Assembly (NCBI GenBank): GCA_023384355.1
Contig: JAHDWL010000029.1
Span: forward strand, 1 to 37,837
Direction: 5' to 3'
DNA from: Anaerolineae bacterium
GTDB lineage: Bacteria; Chloroflexota; Anaerolineae; Promineifilales; Promineifilaceae
Length of the DNA stretch: 37,837 bases
Shown: positions 28,770 through 36,767 of the stretch, piece by piece
How positions within the stretch are numbered: the stretch's first letter is position 1
How the letters are laid out: each line of letters begins with the position of its first letter
Notes under the pieces: model-generated
Seen by the model: only the letters and a program-made list of their open reading frames with translations
What the model was told of the DNA's origin: nothing
The model's database searches: none
Translations under genes and position numbers: made by a program

Positions 28770-28797
28770 ATGATAACAATGTGATGGTAATTGTCAA
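28770..28797 (-). promoter_or_regulatory. Near-consensus promoter of the arg leader
   Basis: On the minus strand TTGACA (plus 28792-28797) and TATCAT (plus 28770-28775) are 16 bp apart. The predicted start falls at about 28762-28764, next to the ATG of the leader frame. The remaining gap to the P450 gene shows only a 9-bp direct repeat (GGTCCTGAT at 28870 and 28882). Confidence 0.75.
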
Positions 28798-28938
28798 TAG
28801 GAAAATCTATCGTCCGCTGCGTATACGGGGATCAGAATGAGGTGATTGGGGCGCAAAGCGGCGTAGTAAGGTCCTGATTTTGGTCCTGATCTGTCACACG
28901 ATGCCCCGGGAAGGGTGGCAACGCCATTGTTATTGCTA

Positions 28939-30165
28939 TCACCGCTGTCTTGCGGGCGCATGAATCTCCCATGACTTTAACCCCCTGAACCCAAACGTTT
29001 CCGACCATACCGGAGCGCCGGCCAGACGCCAGTCTTCAGTATGGTCGAAAAGGGCGCGCAGCGCGATGCCACCCTGGGCCATAGCCAGCGGCGCGCCGAG
29101 GCAATAGTGGATGCCGCGACCGAACGCCAGGTGCCGGTTCGGCCGCCGGGTGATGTCCAGCCTGTCCGGATCGGCGAAGACGGCCGGATCGCGATTGGCC
29201 GAGCCGAGCAACAGCGTCGCCGACTCGCCCCGCCGAATGAGTCGGCCGCCAATCTCAACATCGGCGTAGGCGATGCGCGTCGTCGCCTGGATCGGGCTAT
29301 GCAGGCGCAGGATTTCGTCGATCGCCACGTCGCTCAGTTCGGGTAGGGCGCGAAAGCGCTTCAACTGGTCAGGATGCTCCAGCAACAGGTACGCGCCGGA
29401 CGAAATCAGGCTCACCGTCGTCTCGTGCCCGGCAAAGAGCAGCATAACGCACAGCGCGACCAGCTCTTCCTCGTCCATCTTTTCCCCGGCTGCGGCCGTC
29501 AGGCGCGAGATGAGGTCATCTGTTGGGTATTTGCGGCGCTCCTCGATGATCGGCCGCAAATAGGCTGCGAATTCCAGCGCCATGCGATTGCCCGCGGCCA
29601 TGACATCCCAGGTGGGTTTGTAGTCGAGCACGTCAGCGATGGTCTGTGACCACGCCTTCACGCGGTCGAGGTCGCGCCGCGGGATGCCGATCAGATCGGC
29701 AACGACGCTCAGCGCGAGCGGGAAGGCGTAATCAGCGACGACGTCGATCTTGCCTCGCGGGACGAGGCTTGCCAGCAACTCGGCGGCGCGGGCGGCGATC
29801 TTCGGCCGCAGACCCTCAACGACGCGGGCCGTGAAGGCGCGGCTGAGCAGCGCTCGCTGGCAGGTGTGCTCCGGCGGTTCCAGCGCCAGTGTCCACCGGG
29901 CGTACATGTCCCAGAACGGTTCGCGCTCCTCGGGCGGCACGGGCGGCGGCGGGGCGTCGAGGGCTGGGGCAAAGGATCGACCGAAGCGGGAGTCCTTCAG
30001 GATGGCGGCCACGTCATCATAACGGAAGATGTACCACCAGCCGGTTGTGTGTTCGCCGGGCGTCGGCGGGCGGCCGCGATGCACTGGATCGGCCGCGCGG
30101 TAGCGGGCATACGCCGGATACGGATCGGCGCGGAAGGAGGGATCGAAGATGTCGAACGGTTCCAC
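28939..30165 (-). CDS. Cytochrome P450 monooxygenase
   Basis: 408 residues, soluble bacterial class I-type P450. Visible are the I-helix oxygen-activation motif LLFAGHETT, the K-helix EILR, and the haem-binding FGRGIHYCLG with Cys355 as axial ligand. The usual C-helix 'PPEHTRxR' reads PPEHTCQR, a small oddity. The substrate is unknown, and no ferredoxin or reductase gene is adjacent. The start is GTG 30165. No Shine-Dalgarno is visible, but a GATACT hexamer ends 6 nt before it, so a leaderless mRNA is possible. Confidence 0.95.
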   Translation of the reverse strand: MEPFDIFDPSFRADPYPAYARYRAADPVHRGRPPTPGEHTTGWWYIFRYDDVAAILKDSRFGRSFAPALDAPPPPVPPEEREPFWDMYARWTLALEPPEHTCQRALLSRAFTARVVEGLRPKIAARAAELLASLVPRGKIDVVADYAFPLALSVVADLIGIPRRDLDRVKAWSQTIADVLDYKPTWDVMAAGNRMALEFAAYLRPIIEERRKYPTDDLISRLTAAAGEKMDEEELVALCVMLLFAGHETTVSLISSGAYLLLEHPDQLKRFRALPELSDVAIDEILRLHSPIQATTRIAYADVEIGGRLIRRGESATLLLGSANRDPAVFADPDRLDITRRPNRHLAFGRGIHYCLGAPLAMAQGGIALRALFDHTEDWRLAGAPVWSETFGFRGLKSWEIHAPARQR

Positions 30166-30397
30166 GGGCCAAGTATCCGCGATTTTGGAGGATCCGGCAG
30201 GTATCCACGTCAGAGATCAGCCCGACAGGCGTTGAAGGTTCCGAATCCGGATCAATTTACACCTTTCCAAACCTTCCTGAACAATTTCCTAACATCTTTT
30301 AGGCATAATCCTCGAAATGACGCGATTCAGACGATTGGGGATGGAATTAAGGCCGATAGCCCGTTCCATTCTCAAACGCGCCGAAGAGGTGATACCA

Positions 30398-31246
30398 ATG
30401 ATCAAACGTTCAGCTTTGCCCGAAACAACAGAAGCGCCGCCGTTAATGGGAACTGCGCTGGGATGGGCCGACCTTGAGCCGAGCCTGCCGCATCTGTTGC
30501 GCCGGCTGGAACCGATCGGCCTTGAGCAATTGGCTGCGGCAGCCTTGCTCGACCGCATTGAGACGAAGTTCATCTTCCATCAGGATCGTCTGCCGGAGAT
30601 ACTGGCCGGACTAACGGATGAATATCGTGTGCTGAAGATCAATGATAGTTCGCTGAACCATTATCAGACGCTCTACTTCGATACGCCGGGATTCGCTCTT
30701 TACCTTCGCCATCATGCCGGTGGGCGCAATCGCTACAAGGTGCGCAGTCGCGCCTATCTGGATACAGACCTGGCGTTTATGGAAGTCAAGCACAAGGTCA
30801 GCGACGATCGAACCGTGAAGAGCCGGATTAAGACGGCCAAACTCGTGAAGCATATCTCGCCCGGAGTAACCGGATTTCTGAACACGCATTTGCCGGCTAC
30901 CGACTGGTCGCTGGAGCCGAAGCTGTGGAACCAGTACACGCGGGTAACGCTGTTGGGCAAGAACGGCCCGGAGCGCGTAACGCTGGACCTGGATCTGCAA
31001 TACCTGACCGATGATGGACGGGTCATGATGTTGCCTGGTCTGGTCATCGGCGAGGTTAAGCAGGACGGTTCCGGCCGCAATTCGGCATTCATTCGTCAAA
31101 TGCACGCCATGTCGATCCGGCCGGCGAGCTTCAGCAAGTATTGCATCGGCGTGGCCATGCTCTACGGACAAGTCAAGCACAATCGTTTTCGACCTACGCT
31201 GCGGCAGGTCGACAAAATTCTCCGGGAGGACAATCATGTCAACTGA
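30398..31246 (+). CDS. VTC-domain protein (polyphosphate polymerase-like)
   Basis: 282 residues. The VTC/CYTH-like tunnel fold is indicated by RIETKFIF (53-60), YQTLYFDTPGF (89-99), the basic strand RNRYKVRSR (110-118), MEVKHK (128-133) and the metal-binding IGEVKQD (218-223). In yeast VTC4 this fold makes polyphosphate; bacterial members are annotated by similarity only. Start 30398 has GAGGTG upstream; an ATG at 30317 is an alternative. It overlaps the next gene by 11 nt. The pair VTC + DUF4956 is a recurrent bacterial module, often with CotH. Confidence 0.88.
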   Translation: MIKRSALPETTEAPPLMGTALGWADLEPSLPHLLRRLEPIGLEQLAAAALLDRIETKFIFHQDRLPEILAGLTDEYRVLKINDSSLNHYQTLYFDTPGFALYLRHHAGGRNRYKVRSRAYLDTDLAFMEVKHKVSDDRTVKSRIKTAKLVKHISPGVTGFLNTHLPATDWSLEPKLWNQYTRVTLLGKNGPERVTLDLDLQYLTDDGRVMMLPGLVIGEVKQDGSGRNSAFIRQMHAMSIRPASFSKYCIGVAMLYGQVKHNRFRPTLRQVDKILREDNHVN

Positions 31247-31859
31247 ACTAATCTATTTTGCCCTGGGCGCTGTAATTAATTTAGTAGTCGCCCTGATTAT
31301 TGTTCGCTTTATCTATTACCCGGTTACGCAGGACAAGACCTATGTGTTCACGTTCCTGGCGTTCAGCACGGTGATTTATTTTGTGCTGAGCATGATGACC
31401 AGCACCACGCTCAGCATGGGCGTCGGCTTTGGTCTATTCGCCATTTTTTCGGTCTTGCGCTATCGCACCGATGAGATGCCCATCCGCGAGATGACCTACC
31501 TGTTCATCGTCATCGCTCTGCCGGTGATGAACTCGGTGATGATATCGGACACCGGAATGCCCTGGTTGCTGGTGGCCAATGGGGCGATTGTGGCGTTGCT
31601 TTTTGTTCTGGAGAAAGGGTGGGGTTTCCACTTCTCCGGCAGCAAACGTGTCATTTATGATCGGGTCGAACTTATCGGCCCGGCCGAGCGCGATCGACTG
31701 CTGGCCGATCTGAGCGAGCGTACCGGATTGCCGGTCATTCGGGTAGATGTGCGACGCATCGATCTGCTCCACGATACGGCCGAACTCACAATTTACTATG
31801 AAGAACCAAAGTCATCGAGGATCGAAACCCTGCCTCGATTGGTTAATAAGGAAGCTTGA
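31236..31859 (+). CDS. DUF4956 membrane protein, partner of the VTC protein
   Basis: 207 residues. Four hydrophobic segments in the first ~130 residues (LGAVINLVVALIIVRFIYY; FTFLAFSTVIYFVLSMM; GVGFGLFAIFSVLRYRTDEMPIREMTYLF; WLLVANGAIVALLFVL) precede a C-terminal cytoplasmic ferredoxin-like domain (RVELIGPAERDRLLADLSERTG...IRVDVRRIDL). The motif SVLRYRTDEMPIREMTYLF is typical of DUF4956. It starts inside the end of the VTC gene, with GGGAGGA upstream. Function unknown; probably the membrane partner of the VTC domain. Confidence 0.88.
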   Translation: MSTELIYFALGAVINLVVALIIVRFIYYPVTQDKTYVFTFLAFSTVIYFVLSMMTSTTLSMGVGFGLFAIFSVLRYRTDEMPIREMTYLFIVIALPVMNSVMISDTGMPWLLVANGAIVALLFVLEKGWGFHFSGSKRVIYDRVELIGPAERDRLLADLSERTGLPVIRVDVRRIDLLHDTAELTIYYEEPKSSRIETLPRLVNKEA

Positions 31860-31888
31860 GAAGATGTTACAGAAATTCACTATATATC

Positions 31889-31990
31889 GTGGCGGCGGGT
31901 GAGGAAGACCAATTCACCACGGCCGTGGAACAACTGAAATCGGTTGTATCTGCACGAGATACGGCGGTCGCCGAGTTCCTGGCGCAATAA
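31889..31990 (+). pseudogene. Possible 3' remnant of a third gene (CotH-like) after VTC/DUF4956
   Basis: A short frame with codon-like composition (VAAGEEDQFTTAV then EQLKSVVSARDTAVAEFLAQ) ends in TAA just before the repeat island. It reads like the last helix of a larger protein and has no proper start or N-terminus. CotH-kinase proteins commonly follow VTC/DUF4956 pairs and end in a similar helix, so a deleted cotH is one reading. Weak evidence. Confidence 0.25.
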
Positions 31991-32011
31991 TGCGCGCCTT
32001 ATAGTTCGTTG

Positions 32012-32057
32012 AAAAGCAGGCCGGTGGTCAGTGATGATGTACTGACCACCGGCCTGC
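32012..32057 (-). terminator. 17-bp perfect hairpin, likely nrdJ terminator
   Basis: GCAGGCCGGTGGTCAGT (32016-32032) and its exact complement (32041-32057) enclose an 8-nt loop. On the minus strand it is followed by TTTT. It sits 65 bp after the nrdJ stop, beyond repeat island R4. The inner arm ACTGACCAC resembles the neighbouring repeat units. Confidence 0.65.
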
Positions 32058-32121
32058 CGGTCTACTGCCTACTGACCACTGACCCACTGATCACTGGCCT
32101 ACTGACTACTAGCCCACTGCC
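32058..32121. repeat. Dispersed repeat island R4
   Basis: Units CTACTGACCACTGAC, CCACTGATCACTGGC, CTACTGACTACTAGC and CCACTGCCTCAG run in tandem right up to the nrdJ stop codon. Same family as R1-R3. Confidence 0.75.
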
Positions 32122-34608
32122 TCAGCACTCGCTATAACCACAACTATTACACTTCCGGCATCCTTCCTCGTTGACGAGCGACGAGTTGCCGCAGTCAGGG
32201 CAAAGGTCGCCGACGATTGCCGGGCGAGCGCCGGCGCTCGACGTGTCGGTTTGGGCCGTCGTGGCAGCGGCGTAGCCGTTCGTATGGCCGTTGGTATGTG
32301 GCGCGTTCTGTTCCTCGGCCGAGCGATCCAGAAAGTCGGCCAGCACCTGGGCCACGCCGTCGGGCAGTGACAGCACGCGCTGCGGGCCGAAGCCGAGCGG
32401 GCGGCCGCCGCCGATGCCGCTCAACTGGTTCACCACTTCCTTGAGGCGGTCGCGTGGCGAGACGGGCGAAGCCAGCCGCAGGTTGTAGCTGATGAGGCGG
32501 CCGATGGCTTCGGAGACGGCGGCTGTATCACTGCCCGCCTTGGCCGTCTGGATGAAGACCTCGAAGGGCTGGTCGTCGCCGTTGTGGTTAATGGTGATGT
32601 AGGTCGCGCCGAGTGGGGTGCTGATGCGGCTTGTCTCGCCCTGCAGCACGCGACTCCGCGGTTTCTTCGTCTCGCGCCAGATGGTGAGTTGCTGCGCCGG
32701 TTCCTCGGCCTTGCTTTCGGCTTTCGCCTTGGCCTCTTTTGTGGCCTGTGTCTCCAGCGTGACGGTCTCGCGCGAGCCGGTGACGTAGACCGTCAGGCCC
32801 TTGCAGCCAAGCTCCCAGGCCAGCAAGTAAGCTTCGGCCACGTCCTCGCGCGACGCGCCGGCCGGGAAATTGCACGTCTTGGAGATGCTGTTGTCGACGA
32901 AAGCCTGGATGGCTGCCTGCATGCGCACGTGCTCTTCCGGCGTGATGTCAGATGAGACGACGAATGTGTCGCGGATGCTTGCCGGGAGCTTGTCGATGTG
33001 TTGGCAACTGCCGACACGGTTCACCTCGCTGATGATCTCGTGGCGCGTGGCTTCGTCCAGCCCGGCGTCGAGCAAGGCGCGCTCGAAAAGAGGGCTGGTG
33101 TATTGCAATTGCAGGTCCTTGCCGTTGTCGTTGACGTGTCGGATGTAGGCCAGGGCGAAGACTGGCTCGCAGCCGTACCCCTCGATGCCGGCCACGGTAG
33201 CGATGGTGCCTGTCGGAGCGACGGTCGTCTGGGCGGCGTTGCGGATGCCGTGGGTTTTGATCTCGGCGACCAGCCCTTTCCAGTCGAGCGCCGGGCGGCC
33301 GTAGCCCTGCTTGCTCTTCGCTGTTGGCTTCGGCGCGGCCCATTTGAAGGCGTCGGGGTCGTAGATGCTACCCTTGATGGCCAGGAAGGGGCCGCGCTCG
33401 CGGGCCAACTCGACGCTGGTGCGCATGCTGTGGTAGCGGATGAATTCGACGATAGCCCCGGCCAGCGCCTGGCCTTCCTCGCTGCCGTAGCGCACGCCGA
33501 TGCGATAGAACAGGTCGCTCAGGCCCATGATGCCCAGGCCAATACGCCGGGCATTCAGCGCGGCCTCGCGCAATTGGGGCACGGCTGGCACGTAGGCGTT
33601 AGCTGTGACGACGTTATCGAGAAAATGGGTCGATTCCTCGGTAGTCCGGCGCAATAATTCCCAGTCAATCCGGCCGTCGGCCGTCACATGGCAGCCGAGA
33701 TTGATCGAGCCGAGGCAGCAGTTCTCATATGGGCCGAGCCACTGCTCGCCGCAGGGGTTGGTCGCCTCCAGCTCGTAGAGATGCGGAACCGGGTTGGAAC
33801 GGTTGGCCGCGTCGAGGAACAGGATTCCCGGCTCGCCGTTGCGATGAGCATACTTGACGATCTCGTCGAAGATGGCGCGCGCGCGAACGGTGCGCCATAC
33901 CTTGCCGTCGCGGGGGTTGACGAGGTCGAAATCGGTGTCGGCCTTGACGGCGCGAATGAAATCGTCGGTGATGCCGACGGAGATATTGAAGTTGGTGATG
34001 GCGTATTCGCTGGACTTGCAGGAAATGAACTCGAATATATCGGGGTGGTCGACGCGCAGCACGGCCATGTTCGCGCCGCGGCGCGTGCCGCCCTGGGCGA
34101 TCTCGCCGAACGCCTGGTCATACACGCGCAGGAAACCGACGGGGCCGGTGGCCTTGCCGGCCGATGATTTGACGTAATCATCCTTGGGCCGCAGCCGGGA
34201 GAAGGCAAATCCATTGCCGCCACCCGTCTGCTGGATGAGGGCCGCGTCGCGCAGGGTCTGGAAGATGCCCGCCTGGTCGCGCCCCATGTCGTCGGAGATG
34301 GGCAGCACGAAGCAGGCGGCAAGCTGGCCCAGCGGCGTCCCCGCGCCGGTGAAGGTCGGGCTGTTGGGGAAGAAGCGCAACCCGGTCAGGAGATCGTAGA
34401 AGGTCGCTTCGGTCGCATCGACGTCGCGGCCGTGATCGGCCTCGACAAGGGCGATATGGTGGGCAACTCGGCGGAACATTTCCTCGACCGTCTCAATCGG
34501 CTGGCCATCCGGGCCACGCCGCAGGTAGCGGCGACGCAGAACGGCCATGCTGTTCTCCGGCAGGGATAATGTGGGTTGGGCGATAGCTGGAGTGACGGTT
34601 GTAGACAT
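32122..34608 (-). CDS. nrdJ: Class II (adenosylcobalamin-dependent) ribonucleotide reductase
   Basis: 828 residues. Reduces ribonucleotides to deoxyribonucleotides with a B12-generated thiyl radical, independent of oxygen. Active-site NPCGE (284-288, radical Cys286, Asn284, Glu288) is intact. Cys99 (LAACFV) and a Cys in NCCLGSINL match the redox pair. The C-terminus is a zinc-ribbon tail CPDCG...[12 protein letters not shown] that serves as the redox shuttle. AGGAGGT lies 9 nt before the ATG. A promoter and an NrdR-box candidate lie upstream. The motif order and single-chain architecture exclude class I. It is terminated by the hairpin at 32.0 kb. Confidence 0.96.
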   Translation of the reverse strand: MSTTVTPAIAQPTLSLPENSMAVLRRRYLRRGPDGQPIETVEEMFRRVAHHIALVEADHGRDVDATEATFYDLLTGLRFFPNSPTFTGAGTPLGQLAACFVLPISDDMGRDQAGIFQTLRDAALIQQTGGGNGFAFSRLRPKDDYVKSSAGKATGPVGFLRVYDQAFGEIAQGGTRRGANMAVLRVDHPDIFEFISCKSSEYAITNFNISVGITDDFIRAVKADTDFDLVNPRDGKVWRTVRARAIFDEIVKYAHRNGEPGILFLDAANRSNPVPHLYELEATNPCGEQWLGPYENCCLGSINLGCHVTADGRIDWELLRRTTEESTHFLDNVVTANAYVPAVPQLREAALNARRIGLGIMGLSDLFYRIGVRYGSEEGQALAGAIVEFIRYHSMRTSVELARERGPFLAIKGSIYDPDAFKWAAPKPTAKSKQGYGRPALDWKGLVAEIKTHGIRNAAQTTVAPTGTIATVAGIEGYGCEPVFALAYIRHVNDNGKDLQLQYTSPLFERALLDAGLDEATRHEIISEVNRVGSCQHIDKLPASIRDTFVVSSDITPEEHVRMQAAIQAFVDNSISKTCNFPAGASREDVAEAYLLAWELGCKGLTVYVTGSRETVTLETQATKEAKAKAESKAEEPAQQLTIWRETKKPRSRVLQGETSRISTPLGATYITINHNGDDQPFEVFIQTAKAGSDTAAVSEAIGRLISYNLRLASPVSPRDRLKEVVNQLSGIGGGRPLGFGPQRVLSLPDGVAQVLADFLDRSAEEQNAPHTNGHTNGYAAATTAQTDTSSAGARPAIVGDLCPDCGNSSLVNEEGCRKCNSCGYSEC

Positions 34609-34676
34609 TACGGTAATACCTCCTCGACATAGATATGGGCTTCCTGCGGCTCAGGTCAGGTTGCCTCCAATACAAT

Positions 34677-34692
34677 ACCCCTATATATGGGG
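34677..34692. promoter_or_regulatory. Candidate NrdR box upstream of nrdJ
   Basis: ACCCCTATATATGGGG. The core matches the NrdR consensus CwATATATwG at 9 of 10 positions on either strand and is flanked by C- and G-runs that make it near-palindromic. NrdR represses ribonucleotide reductase genes across bacteria. Only one good box is seen, where tandem boxes are usual. Confidence 0.45.
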
Positions 34693-34734
34693 GGTGCTTA
34701 CCAGTACGACGGCTTATCTGGTTAAGAGAGCGGC

Positions 34735-34763
34735 ATTATAGCATGGCCTGTAAGCGTGCGCAA
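34735..34763 (-). promoter_or_regulatory. Putative nrdJ promoter
   Basis: On the minus strand TTGCGC (plus 34758-34763) and TATAAT (plus 34735-34740) are 17 bp apart, giving a ~120-nt 5' UTR that contains the NrdR-box candidate. No cobalamin riboswitch motif was recognised in this leader. Confidence 0.55.
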
Positions 34764-34890
34764 TAGGTCAGCCTTAAAATTCCAGAACAGATAATCTAGA
34801 GGTTTGGGCGGATATTCGACGGTCGTGAGTGTCCCACATACCGCCGGAAAGCGGCCGATTTCCGGTAAACCGGGTAAATGTGCCGGTGCC

Positions 34891-35613
34891 TCAGGTATGG
34901 TTGCCGGCAAGGGGTTTTGCAGTAGCGGCTTCGCAATATGGCCAGGGGTCTTCTCCGGCCTGCAGGGCCGCCAGCGCCGGGGTGTCCCCATATACGCCGC
35001 GATGGCGCGGTTCGACCAGGGCGGCGATGTGGGTCATGATCAGGCAGGTGTAGGCGGACAGGTCCTGGCCGCGCGCGCGGCGGCCGAGGTCGGGCAACGT
35101 GAATGGCTTGCCGATGCGCATGGTCACAGTGACTCGCCGCATCCGGCGGAACCCGGCGAAGAGGATGTCGGAATTGCTGATGCCGACGGGCAGGATGGGC
35201 ACGCTGGCCTGCGAAGCCAGATAGGCCGCGCCATCCTTGGCAGGTTGCATGTAGCCGACCTTGCTGCGGGTTCCTTCCGGGGCCAGGGCGAAGGGCGTAC
35301 CGCCCTCTATGGCCGCTAATGCCTCGCGCAAGGCTTTGCGGTCGACCTCGCCGCGATTGACGAAAATGACGCCCAGCCACGACATCAGTGGTCCCCACAG
35401 CCAATGTTTGGCCCATTTCTCCCCGGCGAAGTAGCGGTAGGCGCCAGGCGGGAAGCCGACGAAGACGATACCAATATCGGCCGTGCTCAGATGATTAACG
35501 GTGAGGATATACGGGCCGTCCGGAGGGACGTTTTCGAGACCCTCGACTTTCAGGCGGCACAAAATCCGCTGCGCAAGGGTGAAGACGACGCGGGAAATTC
35601 GGAAACGCCACAT
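34891..35613 (-). CDS. plsC: PlsC-type 1-acyl-glycerol-3-phosphate acyltransferase
   Basis: 240 residues. Acylates lysophosphatidate to phosphatidate, or a related acceptor, at the membrane. The catalytic HX4D is NHLSTAD (His41, Asp46). The substrate motifs FVNRGEVDR and APEGTRSK (EGTR 113-116) follow, and PVGISNSD completes the family pattern. The start ATG 35613 lies 8 nt after a TATAGT -10 box, so the mRNA is probably leaderless. Head-to-head with the phosphatidylcholine synthase gene, fitting a phospholipid role. Confidence 0.92.
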   Translation of the reverse strand: MWRFRISRVVFTLAQRILCRLKVEGLENVPPDGPYILTVNHLSTADIGIVFVGFPPGAYRYFAGEKWAKHWLWGPLMSWLGVIFVNRGEVDRKALREALAAIEGGTPFALAPEGTRSKVGYMQPAKDGAAYLASQASVPILPVGISNSDILFAGFRRMRRVTVTMRIGKPFTLPDLGRRARGQDLSAYTCLIMTHIAALVEPRHRGVYGDTPALAALQAGEDPWPYCEAATAKPLAGNHT

Positions 35614-35621
35614 GCGTGGGC

Positions 35622-35649
35622 ACTATAGCAGAATCGATCGCCGCGTCAA
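35622..35649 (-). promoter_or_regulatory. Near-consensus promoter of plsC
   Basis: On the minus strand TTGACG (plus 35644-35649) and TATAGT (plus 35622-35627) are separated by 16 bp; the -10 box ends 8 nt before the ATG. In the remaining 283 bp up to the next gene nothing clear is seen. Confidence 0.7.
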
Positions 35650-35932
35650 AATGCCCCGCACACTGTCGCGGTTTCGCCTTCGCCCCCTATCGTGCCGACC
35701 GATTGGCGAGCAGGATGTTGAGTCGTTGTTGATAAATTCAGGAAGGGCTATATTCTTCAGTGTTAAATACTGTGGTAATGACCCTTGCACTGTTCATAAA
35801 CCAGAGACAAGCCATCCATATCCCGATTTCCGCGCCTGAATGGGGCTTCCTGAGTTGGGCCGTTATGCTTCAGATCTGCAGTCACATTTGAGGATTAAAT
35901 ACAGACCGCAAGATCGATAACGACGAAGATTC

Positions 35933-36685
35933 ATGAATCGAACATACAATAGCGACATCGGCCGCAAAATTTTCGCCTGGAGCGCCCACCTTTTCACCGC
36001 CACAGGTGCGGTGTGGGGGTTCATGGCCCTGCGCGCCATCTTTGCTCACGAATGGAAGTCGGCCATCGTCTGGATGGCAATCGCTGTGTTCGTGGACGGC
36101 GTAGATGGAATCCTGGCTCGCCGGGCAAGAGTGGACACCTACGCCGCGAATATTGACGGAGCGCTGCTGGACAACATTCTCGACTATCTCAACTACACAA
36201 TCGTCCCGGCCTTCTTCCTCGTCGAGGCGAACCTCGTGCCGCCCGCGCTGGCCCTGCCCACCGCCTTCGCCGTCCTGCTCAGTTCGGCCTATCAATTCAC
36301 ACAGCTGGACGCCAAGACCGACATCACCGACGAATACTTCTTCAAGGGATTCCCCGACTATTGGAATGTGGTCGTCATCTACTTGCTGATCCTGCAACTG
36401 AATCCTTGGATCAACTTCGCGATCCTGACATTTCTCATCGTGATGATCTTCGTCCCCATCAAATATATCTACCCCACGCGCACCCGGCGTCTGCGTCCCC
36501 TCACCCTCGTCCTCAGCGGCCTCTACGGCGCGATCGCCGTGTTGGGCATCATCTGGTTCCCCGACGTGCCGATGTGGATAATCTACGCCTCGCTCCTCTA
36601 TGTCGCCTACTATGTCGGCCTCAGCTTTTGGCCATGCGACGCGAGCGCAATTACCGGCGTCGAGCACAACTCCACCCCGTCATAG
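35933..36685 (+). CDS. pcs: Phosphatidylcholine synthase-like CDP-alcohol phosphatidyltransferase
   Basis: 250 residues, about eight membrane helices. The CDP-alcohol transferase active site is DGVDGILARRARV...DGALLDNILDY (Asp55, Asp58, Asp80, Asp84), with the stretched spacing found in Pcs enzymes. The motif FFKGFPDYWNVVVIYL (136-151) is strongly Pcs-like. The expected reaction is CDP-diacylglycerol + choline to phosphatidylcholine. The assignment within the superfamily rests on these motifs; another alcohol acceptor is possible. The ribosome site is weak. The carotenoid-type gene follows 82 bp later on the same strand with its own promoter. Confidence 0.82.
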   Translation: MNRTYNSDIGRKIFAWSAHLFTATGAVWGFMALRAIFAHEWKSAIVWMAIAVFVDGVDGILARRARVDTYAANIDGALLDNILDYLNYTIVPAFFLVEANLVPPALALPTAFAVLLSSAYQFTQLDAKTDITDEYFFKGFPDYWNVVVIYLLILQLNPWINFAILTFLIVMIFVPIKYIYPTRTRRLRPLTLVLSGLYGAIAVLGIIWFPDVPMWIIYASLLYVAYYVGLSFWPCDASAITGVEHNSTPS

Positions 36686-36733
36686 GGCGGGGACGCGACA
36701 TCATCCGCTCCGGGAATTTCGTGCGCCTATCAC

Positions 36734-36761
36734 TCGACGCGACGCGCGACCGGCTTATAAT
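36734..36761 (+). promoter_or_regulatory. Promoter giving a probable leaderless mRNA for the carotenoid gene
   Basis: TCGACG (36734-36739), a 16-bp spacer and a perfect TATAAT (36756-36761). The ATG begins at 36768, 6 nt after the -10 box, which is the expected transcription start itself. No Shine-Dalgarno is present. Confidence 0.6.
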
Positions 36762-36767
36762 CGACAC

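Noticed and set aside
28603-28797. A 64-codon minus-strand frame over the arg leader
   Set aside because: It starts inside the promoter, upstream of the predicted transcript start, and runs through the terminator stem. The 26-codon frame in another reading phase fits the transcript better.
28462-28800. T-box riboswitch or ArgR box upstream of argC
   Set aside because: No T-box consensus (GGGUGGNACCGCG) and no clear ARG-box palindromes were seen; the sequence instead fits leader-peptide attenuation.
34609-34760. Cobalamin riboswitch for the B12-dependent reductase
   Set aside because: The leader is only ~120 nt and lacks the conserved B12-box sequence.
35501-35839. A 112-codon plus-strand frame running from plsC into the gap before pcs
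   Set aside because: Most of it is antisense to plsC, the remainder has no motif, and there is no plausible start signal.
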